Assembly (NCBI GenBank): GCA_036245525.1
Contig: BTPG01000007.1
Span: 164,332,160 to 164,396,159, forward strand
Reading direction: 5' to 3'
Source of the DNA: Semisulcospira habei
Lineage: Eukaryota > Mollusca > Gastropoda > Semisulcospiridae
Length of the DNA stretch: 64,000 bases
Below, one piece after another: positions 25,653-36,922 of this stretch; the stretch's first letter is position 1, and each line of letters begins with the position of its first letter. The notes under the pieces were generated by a model, which worked only from the letters and a program-made list of their open reading frames with translations, was not told the origin of the DNA and did no database searches. Position numbers and translations under genes: made by a program.

Positions 25653-25981
25653 AGAAGTACCCAACGGAGAAAGAAACACGCTTAGAAAAAACGGTACAAC
25701 ACAATTTATTAATATTTCGGGTAAATACCCTTTGTCAAAATAGACAAACAAACAGAGACATTAGCCGCTACTTATCTTCATATGCAGAAGGAATGTGGCA
25801 ACTGAAGGTGACGTAAAAATAAAAAGAAGAAAAAGAAAAGAAAAGGAAGAACAAAAGTAAAAATGACGTAAAAAAAAAAAATCGTAAGAGAAAGACTCCG
25901 AGAGAAACTAAACACGAGAGACAAGAGTGTGTGTAAGCGCGCTCAGGAGCGAGCAAAAGTAAATGCGCGTGTGTGAGGCCG

Positions 25982-26109
25982 GGGAGAGAGAGAGAGAGAG
26001 AGAAGAGAGAGACCGCGAGAGAGAGAGAGAGAGAGATGGGGGGGGGGGGAAGAGAGAGAGAGAGGGGGGGAAAGAGAGAGAGAGAGCGAGAGAGAGAGAG
26101 AGAGGGGGA

Positions 26110-26196
<87 letters not shown>
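25982..26196 (+). repeat. (GA)n with G-tracts
   Basis: Interrupted GA array; the last 80 bases are pure. Confidence 0.95.
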
Positions 26197-26201
<5 letters not shown>

Positions 26202-26434
26202 CGGGGAGTACCCTTGGGCACAAAGTAGGCTGAGTGTCTAATACACAAAGCCTGCTAAACGCCAACCCGAAGGCAAACTTTATATCACCATCAAGTTGAG
26301 GACTACCTCGGGGAAAAACGGGAGAACCCCGGGAAAAAAAACCCAGCATTTAGCAAGGGGTCAAAGAATGTAAATCAAACAGGAACAAACTAAATTATTG
26401 TGTCTAAGTGGTAAGTTTGAAAATCATCCTGCTT

Positions 26435-26437
<3 letters not shown>

Positions 26438-26526
<89 letters not shown>
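26438..26526 (+). repeat. (AT)n microsatellite
   Basis: One TATT phase slip near 26487. Confidence 0.96.
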
Positions 26527-26530
<4 letters not shown>

Positions 26531-26593
26531 CGTGCTGACATAATAAACATATTACTAATTACCGCCATCCGCTTCATGGCAAACTTTGATTGC

Positions 26594-26807
26594 TTAACCC
26601 ATTTAGCCCCGGGACCCTACTGCAGGAGATGGATTGATCATAATAATTTAAGGGTAGTGCCAGATGAGCTTGGCGCCTTCAGGCGCCAAGCTCATCTGGC
26701 ACTACCCTTGAATTATCATGGTCAAGCCATCTCCTGCAACTGGTACAAAGTCGTTAGGCAACACCTCCACAATTTGAGAAATGGGACCTTGGGACTAAAC
26801 GGGTTAA
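26594..26807. mobile_element. Family A element, GAGC-arm variant
   Basis: Hairpin 26632-26725 with arms AGATGAGCTTGGCGCC / GGCGCCAAGCTCATCT. Ends TTAACCCATTTAGCCCC and GGGACTAAACGGGTTAA. Confidence 0.87.
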
Positions 26808-27008
26808 TTTCGCCGATACAACGGGTTATCGACGTTGTCCTGCCGCATCTCAGACTTCTCTACCCTTTCTTTCATGATCAGAGTGAGTAGGCACAGCTAC
26901 TCGAGGTCTGCCACTGACTTTTATGCGTAACGGAAGGAACTCTCCTACGTACAAAGGAGAAGAAAAGCAACACTAAAAAAAAATCTTTTATTTTATGATT
27001 TCATTAAT

Positions 27009-27224
27009 TTAACCCATTTAGCCCCGAGTCCCTACAACAGGAGAGAGATTGACCATGATAATTCAAGGGTAGTGCCAGATTAGCTTGGCGCCTTCAGGGC
27101 CAAGCTAATCTGGCACTACCCTTGAATTATCATGGTCACTACATCTCCCGCAACTGCCGGTACACAGTCATTAGGCAACACCTCCCGAGTTTGAGCAATG
27201 GGACCTTGGGGCTAAAAGGGTTAA
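27009..27224. mobile_element. Family A element, TTAGC-arm variant
   Basis: Hairpin 27048-27138 with AGATTAGCTTGG / CCAAGCTAATCT. It has the same end sequences as the copy 400 bp to the left. Confidence 0.87.
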
Positions 27225-27419
27225 GTTATCCCTAGTGCCCAGCATTATTGTATGATATCCTAAAGGAGACAGTGCGATCTATTAAATCACAGCGCTGGAC
27301 AGACAAACAGTTAGATCCCCTGCCCCCGCCTATCAGGCACCCAATCGCCAGCCCACAGAGAAATACGCAGGTATAGAATAAGACGATCATTTCCATCCTC
27401 CTGGAGTAGGTCGTTTTAA

Positions 27420-27840
27420 TGTGTACTATTCCTCGAGTGGGACTACTCCCGGTACGGGGGGTTTATTTCAGTCATCTCAATTCAGTCAAATTTACTTTCG
27501 TGTCAATGTGTCCGCGTCTCCTTTCGAAATCACCATGCTTGCTCAACGTTTAACCCAAACAGCCAATCATCAGTTCATACACACAGTTCATTTCATCTCA
27601 GTTTAGAGTACTACGATTAAATTTCGTGTCAAATATGTCAGCGACTCCTTTCGAAATCACCATGCTTGCTCAACGTTTAAACCAAACAGCCAATCATCAG
27701 TTCAATCAAACAGTTCATCAGTTTCATCTCGGTTCATTTCACTTCTATTGAATTTCGTGTCAAATATGTCAGCGTCCCCTTAAGAAAATCCTCATGCTTG
27801 CTCTACGTTTATAACCAAACAGTCAATCCATCGCTTGTCA
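27420..27840. repeat. Three-unit tandem repeat of about 128 bp
   Basis: TTTCGTGTCAA landmarks lie at 27496, 27622 and 27753 (spacing 126 and 131), each followed by CACCATGCTTGCTC-like and CAAACAGCCAATCATC-like blocks. Confidence 0.8.
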
Positions 27841-27940
27841 ACATTAATCTCCGTGGTCACTTCATTTGAGTCCCCTTGCTCAAACATTTTTACGCTTCCG
27901 AAATAAGAATTTGAGGCACAGCTGGAGCCAGTCTCGGTCA

Positions 27941-28005
27941 GCAAGAGACATAGATTCTCATGAGTCCCTGCGGCCGCGGGGACTCATGAGAATCTATGTC
28001 TCTTG
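27941..28005. repeat. Family B hairpin, GAGTCC variant
   Basis: Perfect pairing of GCAAGAGACATAGATTCTCA with its complement, including the matched GAGTCCC / GGGACTC change. Confidence 0.87.
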
Positions 28006-28540
28006 TTTATTAAAGAGCGTGGATGAGGCTCTGTGCGGTGCACGCATACAGTGAATCGTGTATCTTTCAGGCGGACATATTTGGAGGAACAGCAGAATAA
28101 AAGATAGCTTCTAATTTTTCGGCTGGAAAGAAAAGAAAAAACTTCTAATTTTACGGCTAAAAGAAAAAGATAATAAAGTGCAAGAAAACCTAAAACAATT
28201 GTGTTATTGTCTTTTTTTTTTTTTTTTTTTTTTTTTTCAATTAATGTTCGGAACGTGTCATGTGGTTTGGTATGTCACAGTGGGCTTGAGGCTCGATTGT
28301 GACGTTAGTGATTCGTTGTACGTGTGGATTTTAACAGTGGATGCACGTCCATGAGCCACTACAATGTCCTAAATGCTCGTGCCCATGGCAATAAAGTTTA
28401 TCGTGATCTTAAAGCGATCTGCTCTAGGCAATAAAAGTTAATAGTTCCCGAGGCTCAGTATTTAAAGGGATCGATTCCAGAAAGGTTGAATAGTGTGCAA
28501 TATCTCATTAATGATAGTATGTTTTAGAAGAGTAACAAAC

Positions 28541-28712
28541 TTAACCCATTCAGCCCTGACGCCCTACGGCAGGAGATGGGCCGACAGGCGCCAAGCTAAT
28601 CTGGCACTGCCCTTGAATTATCATGGTCGATCCATCTCCTGAAACTGGTGCATAGTCATTAGATGACGCCTCCCAAATTTGGGAAATAAAGCCGTCGGGC
28701 TGAATGAGTTAA
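28541..28712. mobile_element. Family A element with the left hairpin arm deleted
   Basis: Both TTAA ends are present. The left arm is missing between GGAGATGGGCCGA and CAGGCGCCAAG; the right arm is intact to 28632. Confidence 0.82.
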
Positions 28713-28920
28713 GAAGATTCAATGTAGTAAAACGAAAAAAAAACAACAACAACCGTGTCTTCTCTTCTTCTTCTTATCTTCTGTATGCAGAAAAGTTCTC
28801 ACGACGGCTGCGCACAAGCGGAAACTTCTGTTGCACGTGCATACTCATAATTCAATGGATTACGAAAAGGCCGGCAGAACATTATTAGCCGAGACAAGAC
28901 AACTTGTTGTACCGGCGAAT

Positions 28921-29012
28921 TTTACCCTTTGCGTGTCGGTAGCGGTTTTAGTCGCGATGATTCCTGAAGGAATCATCGCGACTAAAACCGCTACCGACAC
29001 GCAAAGGGTTAA
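28921..29012. mobile_element. Family D palindrome upstream of the THAP gene
   Basis: Almost perfect over its whole length (CCCTTTGCGTGTCGGTAGCG to its complement). Ends 197 bp before the THAP start. Confidence 0.9.
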
Positions 29013-29187
29013 AGGTCAACATCATTGAAACATAAAACTGAGCACAAAATATCTACATAATAAAAGAAGTCACATGCCGAACAACTTTTTTCCGAAAAAT
29101 ACTGCCTTTTTTTAATATTGAATAAAATCTACTTCGAATAAACTTTTGCACCTTCGAAAAGCCCGCTCACGTGACCACATGGCTCGT

Positions 29188-29195
29188 GACGTCAA
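29188..29195. promoter_or_regulatory. CRE-like palindrome TGACGTCA upstream of the THAP start
   Basis: TGACGTCA sits about 15 bp before the start ATG. The context TGACGTCAACTGCTGTA is close to that at the start of the convergent P2X7-like gene (TGACGTCAGCAGCTGTA). Binding by CREB/ATF is inference from the motif alone. Confidence 0.35.
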
Positions 29196-29209
29196 CTGCT
29201 GTAGACAAT

Positions 29210-29767
29210 ATGGAGTCTGATAGTGCCCCTTCTCTACCAAAATGCAGGAAAACGAAGAGCAGTGGCCTATATTGTGCCGTTGGAGGTTGTACAAACAAAC
29301 AAGCGGATGGGTTAACATTGCATAGGTTTCCAAAAAACGAAGACGTGCGAAATAAGTGGGTGAGATTCGTGCAGGAAAAGCGTGTAAACTTCGGTCCGAA
29401 GTACGGGACACCAACTGCGTCGTCAACAATTTGCGCAAAACACTTCGCTGAAGACTGCTACCCCTCAAGTGCCACTTTAATGCGGAGCTTTGGGATGAAA
29501 ACAATACGGACATTAAAGCCTGGCTCTGTTCCAACGATCCAAAGTCCGCGTGCCATTGCAGCAAGCACCTCAACAACAGCAACAGTGACTCAAGTTACTA
29601 GTAGTAGGCCTACTAGTACTGCTTCAACTTCAACTAGACCTGACAAAACCTGTGCAGTGCCCTCCATCCCTAGCTGCCTCTTTCCCAAGACCAGCAAAAG
29701 AGGATGCAGTTTTGAATCGCCAGTCACGATCACGCCATGCCAAACTCAATTCAGACCAAAAAGGTGA
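29210..29767 (+). CDS. THAP-type zinc-finger protein (first exon or single-exon ORF)
   Basis: An ATG start in ACAATATGG gives a 185-residue frame. Residues 22-79 form a THAP DNA-binding domain of C2CH type: C22-x4-C27, C75-x2-H78, with the family's invariant P41, W50 and F79, and basic KRVNF and RTLKP stretches. LKPGSVPTI at about residue 105 matches the THAP AVPTIF-type box. Residues 110-185 are Ser/Thr-rich and look disordered. THAP proteins are sequence-specific DNA binders found in host regulators and in P-element/Kolobok-related transposases. The frame stops at 29767, but AAAAAG|GTGACT just before the stop could be a donor, so this may be only the first exon. A CRE-like TGACGTCA lies about 20 bp upstream and a family-D TTAA hairpin 200 bp upstream. 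No transposase catalytic domain was seen downstream. Confidence 0.8.
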   Translation: MESDSAPSLPKCRKTKSSGLYCAVGGCTNKQADGLTLHRFPKNEDVRNKWVRFVQEKRVNFGPKYGTPTASSTICAKHFAEDCYPSSATLMRSFGMKTIRTLKPGSVPTIQSPRAIAASTSTTATVTQVTSSRPTSTASTSTRPDKTCAVPSIPSCLFPKTSKRGCSFESPVTITPCQTQFRPKR

Positions 29768-30024
29768 CTGCCAAGCGTGAAACTCAATTGAAATGGACTT
29801 TGCATCTAGGGTTCACGAGCATTTACTCAGATTGTATCGCTTGTTACCAATCTTATTCTCCGCTCTATTTCGTTTGTCATATTAATTTTTTAAAAATTAC
29901 TTTACTATTTTTTAATTTTGCCGTCAATTTTTGTGTACAGGTGTGCATTAGTTGGTCAAGTATGTATGTGCTCAAATGTCAAATGTGTGACATACTTTGA
30001 TACTTGAATGCTTAAATGTGTGTG

Positions 30025-30425
30025 TACGGGGTGGTCCGTGGCGCAGTGGTTAAGGCGCCTGCCACCAATGCTAAAGGTGCGAGGTTCGATACCTGGTTTC
30101 GGCGTCGGATTTTTCTCTTCTAGTAAGTGTCACCGTTAATTCGGGCGGACCGCCGGGGGTTCTTTCTCCGGGTACTCCGGTTCTTCCTCCCCCTCCACTT
30201 TGGTACCGGTTTCAGGCCACTTTATAAATTTCAAATACAAGCGATCAAAATTTCTGAAAACTCAGTAGCTGAGCTGACCCTTTGCACAACGTGAATGTCC
30301 TGTGTTTGTCTTGTACTATTTTTGTCGTCAGAGTGAATGCGTGTGTCACGTGAGCGTGCGTGTTGGGTGCAGTTCGCGGCGCTTTGAGCCGATTCGCCGA
30401 AACATTATTATTATTATTATATTAC
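30025..30425 (+). mobile_element. tRNA-derived SINE
   Basis: The head GTCCGTGGCGCAGTGGTTAA carries an A-box-like tRNA promoter, and GGTTCGATACC about 40 bp later is a B box. The body contains CTCCGGGTACTCCGGTTCTT, a conserved-type SINE core, and the tail is (ATT)n. It lies downstream of the THAP frame. The tRNA fold is not intact, so this is not a tRNA gene. Confidence 0.78.
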
Positions 30426-30980
30426 TTCTTTGAGACAACTTTTTACAGGTATTGACTTTCAGTGGTAAATTTAACTGTTAGCTAATCAGCTAATGGTCTG
30501 TGTGGGGGACTAATGATTGTGCTTTTCATTATCTGATAGACTGGATGATATCTGAAAGAATGGATGAATGTGCCTGTGAATGTATGTGTGTGTGCGTAGA
30601 TGGTTGGTTACTTGAGACAAGATGGAACGTAAATGAAAATTGAAGAGTAAGTTTGTTGAATTTATTATAAATATAGTTGTGTACTGTAGAATGTTTGTTT
30701 ACATTACTTGATGACAAGAGTTTGAAAAGAGCAGACCTGGCTCTGCAAGTGAGAACCTATAACTACTGGTTTCTATGACTTTGAGGTATGAATGAGGTAT
30801 CAGACATTACCACACAATCTAAATATGAAGTAAATCTTTCCACTTTCGCCATCCAAAGTGACACAAAAACCAGGGTGGGTTTCACAATGGCAGTATTAAC
30901 TTCATTTTATTTAGAAACTTTTTATATACATTCCAAAATGGTAAAAGCCAAAAATACTCCCACACACCTTGCACACAACA

Positions 30981-31123
30981 CACAGTCAAAGCCGGATAGT
31001 ACGACATGCCCGGGAACTTCAAAATCGTGTCGTTATCCGGCTGATGTGTCCAACGGGCCGGATATAGGTTTTGTGTCTTTATATCTGGCTGTTGTTATAT
31101 CGTACTAACCGGCTTTGACTGTG
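30981..31123. mobile_element. MITE with CACAGTCAAAGCCGG termini
   Basis: Terminal inverted repeats CACAGTCAAAGCCGG / CCGGCTTTGACTGTG and inner GTCGTTATCCGG-type pairs. It lies between the convergent THAP and P2X7-like genes. Confidence 0.83.
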
Positions 31124-31371
31124 TTGCCACTACATGTATGTTACAAACTACACATGATTTTAGTGTTGCACTTCTGTTTCATAATTATAAATAAATGCAA
31201 ACACACTTCTTTTTTTTTAAACCAGCGCGTAAAACAAGCTGAACAGACTACAAACACACATCAAAATGTTTTTTTTGTCCATGTAATAATAATAATGACA
31301 GTATATTATGAATATATTGGAAACACATAAGGATGCAAAAATGGGCCAGTGCTGTCAAATGTATTGTCACA

Positions 31372-31531
31372 TTATTCTGGGTCCCTATAACCAGTGTACT
31401 GCCCATCTGCGCTCGGAAACTGTTTCCGGATTCTTGTTACCGCACAAGCTGGTAAGGTGACCCTGATGTCCCTCCCCAGCCACTTCCAGATCCACCGCAC
31501 AAGCATGCGGTAAGCTACATACCGATACCGC
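31372..31531 (-). CDS. P2X7 C-terminal-domain-like protein, exon 3
   Basis: Acceptor TTTCTTTCCAG|GCGG is in phase with exon 2. It encodes RYRYVAYRMLVRWIWKW, LGRDIRVTLPACAVTRIRKQ and FPSADGQYTGYRDPE, then TAA at 31372. AYR, LPxC, IRKxFP and GQYxG are the hallmark positions of the end of the P2X7 C-terminal domain, placed here at the true C-terminus. No ion-channel transmembrane segments were seen on this strand, so it is a stand-alone domain gene, a type known in invertebrates. A MITE copy lies directly upstream at 31594. Confidence 0.78.
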
Positions 31532-31593
31532 CTGGAAAGAAAAACAAGCATACAATAATAATATACAGTAATAACGACAGTAAACAATCAATG

Positions 31594-31735
31594 TGCAGTC
31601 AAAGCCGGTTAGTACAACGTCGGATATAACGACATCCGGATATGAAGACACAAAAAGCTGGGTCCCGGCCAAAATCCTTATATTCGGCCCGTTGGATAAT
31701 ATGTCAACCGGATATAACGACACAATTTTGAAGGT
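31594..31735. mobile_element. Second copy of the GCAGTCAAAGCCGG MITE, right end lost
   Basis: GCAGTCAAAGCCGGTTAGTA with inner GGATATAACGACA repeats. Sixty bases upstream of P2X7-like exon 3. Confidence 0.78.
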
Positions 31736-32160
31736 CACTGGCGTGTCTCTAAATATTACTTTTTCTCAGAATTAGCACATGCAAATAAATTAAATATCTT
31801 GACATCAAAATAAATGAATGACAATTTTATTTTTTTATTTTATTACTGTTGTTGTTCAAAACATCCCAGTAATTTCCACTTTAAGTCAAATCTTAAAACC
31901 TATCTCGAAAATATTTCTGTTAAAACTTAAATGTGGCATCGTAAATTTATATATATATTTTTTTGGCTAATGTATAAATATCTAACATCATCTCATTGAC
32001 CACCACCCCCACCCCACATCTCCCACCTTGCTTTTCTTAATACGAATGTGTGTGTAATTATCTGTATGTATGACTTTTATTAATGTGTGAGAGTGTGCTT
32101 TAAATTGAATTGTTATTCAGGAAAATGCACGGTATAAATTTTCTTTATTATTATAATTTT

Positions 32161-32393
32161 AAGATCTCATCCATCTTTGACACCTTACTTTCTAATTCGA
32201 GCTATCTCTAATTTTCAACTCTAACCCTAGCCCAAACCCTAACCCTAAAATTGAATTTAACGGTTTGTCCTTTATCCTAACCCCTCAGCCTGACTTAAAT
32301 CGGATTCAGAGTTAGGGTTTGGGCTAGTGTTAGATTTGAAAATTAGCGATCGCTTGAATTAGAGAGTAAGGTGTCAAATATAGGTGAGATCCT
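32161..32393. mobile_element. Fold-back MITE of 233 bp
   Basis: AAGATCTCATCCATCTTTGA ... to GTCAAATATAGGTGAGATCCT; the inner part pairs AGCCCAAACCCTAACCCT with AGGGTTTGGGCT. The CCCTAA units here belong to the element, not a telomere. Confidence 0.8.
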
Positions 32394-32487
32394 AATTTTA
32401 TTAGTAGTATTATTTATTTGTGTATATTTATGACACAAACCTATTTATAGCATCATGATTACAATTTATAACGGAAATATAACTTAC

Positions 32488-32703
32488 TCGTTAGCATCCT
32501 GTATAGCTCTCCCATACTGCTGGTTGTACCAGGAATAGCAGGTCTCTAAGACGTAGAGGTCCAAGCACACTGAGCTGAAGCCAGGATGGTCGGTGATGCA
32601 GCCCACTCCTGCGCTTACTGTCAGTGATTCCATTTCTGGAATTTCTTAACAACAGCGGCATTCCCGGATCGAGCCCATGCCAACACAGTTTGCACACTGA
32701 CAC
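32488..32703 (-). pseudogene. P2X7 C-terminal-domain-like protein, exon 2 with in-frame stop
   Basis: Acceptor TGTGTGTGCAG|GTGTC joins exon 1 in phase to read WCQCANC. The frame continues as GSIRECRCC, then TAA, then EIPEMESLTVSAGVGC, CITDHPGFSSVC and LDLYVLETCYSWYNQQYG, ending at donor ACGA|GTAAGT. The cysteine pairs correspond to the zinc-binding cysteines of the P2X7 cytoplasmic ballast domain. Family members normally have a residue, often Gln, where this copy has TAA, so CAA to TAA is the simplest explanation. Unless the stop is an assembly error or read through, the copy is a recent pseudogene, because the rest of the exon is intact. Confidence 0.75.
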
Positions 32704-33101
32704 CTGCACACACACAATTTTTTACAAGGTCAGTTCAACTTCAAGTTCTTTGCAGTCTACAAGCTACTGAAACGGACTATCATGGTAGTGACTAATAGGT
32801 CTAGGCAAAACAATAAATTATAATCCATTGGAATAACACACACACACACATTTGTGTACTCATTTGGCTAGTTTTAGTGAGGGGGACTGCTAGCAATGAT
32901 TGAGTGGGACCATGACTGTATGAATTGCAATCAAGAGCGAAAGTTAAAACATCGCACAACTTTACAAATTATTGACTGCAAAACAAGTTCTACCGCCATC
33001 GATTCAACATACATATGTACGAGTAACTTGAATAAGACTAGCCACACACTATATAACATCATAGACATAGCTCTTTGATAACATGTAAACAAGTTTCTTA
33101 C

Positions 33102-33349
33102 CAGTTGGTAAACAGCATGCGTTCGAGAGACTCGCTCAAATCGTCTCTGTCGGGTGCTTCTTCAAACTCGGCATTGGGCAGCTCAGCCTCAGGTTCAAAC
33201 TGATATGGTTGCACAGTGTTAATAGGGTCATTCACACATCCAAACTCACTGCTGTAACACGACAGATCGAGTAAAGAAGCTTGTCTCGCTTGTAACTTCT
33301 TCGCAGTCGGCCATTGTATACAGCTGCTGACGTCACTGCGAGGGGACAT
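33102..33349 (-). CDS. P2X7 C-terminal-domain-like protein, exon 1
   Basis: Reading frame open from ATGTCCCCTCGC to the donor ACTG|GTAAGA, phase 2. It contains VQPYQFEPEAE, an acidic stretch, and ends RMLFTNW, where the last codon is completed by exon 2 to give the WCxCxNC start of the cysteine-rich domain. A second ATG (CAATGGCC, by about 33312) in a better start context opens a different frame (MADCEEVTSETSF) that stops after about 22 codons. The native start may thus have been moved by a small indel. Convergent with the THAP gene. Confidence 0.66.
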
Positions 33350-33881
33350 CAGCGATAGCTGCGTTTCAGATTATTACTTCCCTTACCCTTAATTACAGGT
33401 AGGAAATCCCACTTTCAGTGATCGATATCTATTAAACGGTAGAGCTTTGCTTACCGATTTTTTTGCATCTGGTATTATTTAGTAAAGTTCTTTCAGCAGA
33501 AACTTTTTCACCAAGCACTGTGGTTGACCTGAATCAATGTCCGCCCTTTAACTATCGGCTAAGCGAGAATAAGCTGTTGACTCTCGGCTAAGCTGAATTA
33601 ACTCTTTCCATCCTAACTTTCCCGTCCCTTAAGAAAACACCCGACAACAACAAAAACCGACCTACATTAAGTTACAATTACAAACTCAATAATAGGCCTA
33701 GTTTAAACGTGTATTTTTGTTAAACCTGCATTTCTTGCAAAAAGTTAAACCTGCATTTCTGGTAATGGACCATTGTTGACACAGGCACGCCACCCAGAAG
33801 ATTATCACTGTGTACGAGTGCCCAATAAGGCAAACCACTTTAACCACTTTAACATGTGTTATTTGAGCGGAACTGAAGAAT

Positions 33882-33961
33882 TTAACCCCTTCACCGCCGA
33901 GAAAAACTGAATACCACTCAGCTGCATAGAAGGTGGCGCATAGGGATCTATGCCTCTTGGT
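33882..33961. repeat. Family B element remnant
   Basis: Left end TTAACCCCTTCACCGCCGAG. The hairpin is collapsed to GGCGCATAGGGATCTATGCC. Confidence 0.7.
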
Positions 33962-34178
33962 TAGACCAAATTGCATCTATGTTCCTTGGACGGTGGTGGC
34001 TTTTGGTCGCTGAAGGAAGAAAAGATTGCAAAAAGAAAATATGCGTCCGGTGGCAGGGAAGAAATAAAGCAGTGCATTTTAACAACGTCGCCATTGTGGC
34101 TGTGACGCCAATACTTCAATACAGACAACTGACATCCAGACCAGAAGGTGTCAGACGTGTCAAATGCACAGAAATATT

Positions 34179-34259
34179 TAGGTGTTGGTAGCGGTCTCTG
34201 TCGCAATGATTCCTGCAGGAATCATCGCGACAAAAACCGCTACCCGCGCAAAGGGTTAA
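34179..34259. mobile_element. Family D palindrome, left end lost
   Basis: Arms GGTAGCGG / CCGCTACC with tip GATTCCTGCAGGAATC; right end CGCAAAGGGTTAA. Confidence 0.82.
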
Positions 34260-34915
34260 ACCCAAGGAAGAAAGAAACGCCTTTCTTGTAAGTTCTTCCG
34301 AAGCTTCTTTTCAAGCTTCTGAAAAACAAGGCCAAAACGACAAACATATTAGTTTTTCGGACGCGTGTTTTTCTTTCTTTTTTGATCGTCTTATTCTATA
34401 CCTGCGTATTTCTCTGTGGGCTGGCGATTGGCGGGTGCCTGATAGGCGGTGGCAGGGGATCTAACTGTCTGTCCGGCGCTGAGTGATTCCTCTTGGTTTG
34501 TGTACAATTCTGCCAGCGCTAGCCTCACCTATCTGGTTTGTGAGTTTCTTTACAGGACATTTCTAATACTAGCAATACTACCACCCATTCGTGTTTTCTT
34601 TTTCCAGCGAAGGGAGACAAATCTCGCACTCGCAGACGGACAAACAAAGCGTGTATAAACATTGCGTACAACTCTATCGTGTTTTTTTTTTTTTTCCCTC
34701 TAATTTGGGGGTGCTGAGGGGAAGGGGGAAGGTAGAGACAAGGGGGTCACTGAAGGACGAATGGAAAAAGAACGGTTTGGTTCCAATTAACATGCGGACA
34801 GTAATTACTATATGAGATCACGGGGCGTTTCTGTGCTACTTTTCTCAAGGCACAAAAATAAAATGAGAATGCGTAATGATATTTAAGTGTTAAGCGAGAC
34901 AAAAAAACAAACAAC

Positions 34916-34920
<5 letters not shown>

Positions 34921-34995
<75 letters not shown>

Positions 34996-35022
34996 AGGAG
35001 AGAGAGAGAGATTTAGAGAGAG

Positions 35023-35104
<82 letters not shown>
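34921..35104 (+). repeat. (GA)n cluster
   Basis: Three GA runs with G-tract and TTAGAGAG interruptions. Confidence 0.95.
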
Positions 35105-35107
<3 letters not shown>

Positions 35108-35149
35108 CGTTATAAACCTGATATAGATAAAGCAACTCAGATATAAATA

Positions 35150-35326
35150 CAGTAAACTTCGTATATAACAAATCGGTAGAGGACCGTATTGTTCTTGTAA
35201 TTATATTCAAAGTTGAAAGTTATAAGTGAAGTAACTGGATAGAAAGAGTGTCGTCGTGACCTATGGAAAAGTGTCTCTATATCCGGTTTTTGATATATCC
35301 GACCTTGCTATAACCGAAGTTGACTG
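35150..35326. mobile_element. pogo/Tigger-like MITE with TA duplication
   Basis: TA-CAGTAAACTTCGTATATAAC ... GCTATAACCGAAGTTGACTG-TA, 177 bp. A related terminus, CAGTAAACCTCGCATATAAC, is at 38859. Confidence 0.78.
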
Positions 35327-35509
35327 TATAACAGTCGATAACTACTGAGAAAATAACACGTTTATACGAATAAATAAATAAAAAAAATTAACAAAGCCTA
35401 GACGTGTTGTATCCAGATACTCGGCATAAAGCCTCGTCCATAGGAATGCAGCACTTCTCGAATGCGCTAAGCGTCTATGAATGTGTGATGGTCTGCAACC
35501 AATATACAT

Positions 35510-35601
35510 TTAACCCGTTGGCTGTCGGTAGAGCTTTTTGTCGCGATGATTCCTTCAGGAATCATTGCGACAAAAAGCACTACCGACAGTCAAAGGGTTA
35601 A
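35510..35601. mobile_element. Family D palindrome, GCTTTTTGTCGC variant
   Basis: TTAACCCGTTGGCTGTCGG to CCGACAGTCAAAGGGTTAA. The GCTGTCGG / CCGACAG change occurs in both arms. Confidence 0.87.
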
Positions 35602-36057
35602 TTACGGAGCGACACTGAATGCACGCCGCCATCGTTGATATCAAAGTACCATTAAGCGTAAATAGGAAGACAAATTTCTGTTTGTTATGCTTTCTCGACA
35701 TGCCTAATGAACCTCAATAGGCAGTCTGAGCACGCAGCAATCGCATTTGTTTATTCTGCGCAGCCCGTTAGCGCCTCAATTATATTTTAGCTCAACTTTA
35801 CTCGTGTAGACAGCTTTGGGTGGAGTTATTGTCAAATTAATTACTTGATATTAAGACAAAGTGTGCTAAACTAGATTCTCCTGTGTCTAAATGAACCGTT
35901 GCTAGATCCGTACGTAGGGTTTCGTAACCACCTGTTGCAGAAGTGTTTCTCTGAACAGGCAGGGCGGTAATGGGCTTTTCAGGTGTGAAATAAAAGCAGA
36001 CGTAGGGAGGGGAGGTGGGGAGAGGGGGGGGGGAGGGGTGTTGGGGGAGCTTGGGAG

Positions 36058-36136
36058 TGTTGGGTCCCAACCTCGGCCTCGACCCAACCTCGGCCTCTGG
36101 CCGAGGTTAGGTCGACGCCGAGGTTGGGACCCAACA
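36058..36136. repeat. Family J hairpin
   Basis: TTGGGTCCCAACCTCGGC, a second CCAACCTCGGCC and their complements; tip CTCTGGCC. It directly abuts the long GT/TGG/GA array. Confidence 0.87.
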
Positions 36137-36143
36137 GGGAGCC

Positions 36144-36469
<326 letters not shown>

Positions 36470-36836
36470 GGCCGCGGAGAATAGGAAGAAGAACAAATCA
36501 CCCTCTCTCAAGGAATGTTTGACTAACAGCTCAAACCGGACCGCAGGACTAATAGGTTCTATACACGATTCGCAAATAGGCTGGGTTCACACTCATTCAG
36601 TACAACTGCGTGAAGCTAGAAGATGTTGATGAGACCAGAAAGCAGTTCGCTTCAGACGAGATGGGATATGACGTGTCTTCAAACATGACATCATAAAATG
36701 ATCATATTGTATACTACTCACAATAAATTAAGAGTCACCCTGAAGAAAAAAAATTGGTCTTGATTTCACGAAAAGCACAACTCTGTCAATTAAAAAAAAA
36801 ATTAATGTCGCGGAATGTTGGAGTATGTCTATGCCC

Positions 36837-36922
36837 CAATAGCAACACGTCCTCGGCCCCACGACAGCCGCAGTGAGCCACACTGCGACCGTCGTGGGCC
36901 CGCGGACCTTTGCTTACTGGGT
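36837..36922. mobile_element. Family I element with visible termini
   Basis: CCCAATAGCAACACGTCC and GGACCTTTGCTTACTGGG ends enclose a CCCACGAC / GTCGTGGG hairpin. Confidence 0.75.

Noticed and set aside
25768..26349. A 193-residue frame and similar long frames over (CT)n, (CA)n and (AT)n arrays
   Set aside because: They are translations of microsatellites (Ser-Leu, Arg-Glu, Thr-His, Tyr-Ile). No domain, and open in several frames at once.
30033..30110. A tRNA gene
   Set aside because: A and B boxes are present, but the cloverleaf is not intact, and a SINE core and (ATT)n tail follow. It is a SINE head.
32220..32345. Second interstitial telomere array (CCCTAACCCTAA)
   Set aside because: The units are inside the arms of a 233-bp fold-back element and pair with each other, so they belong to that element.
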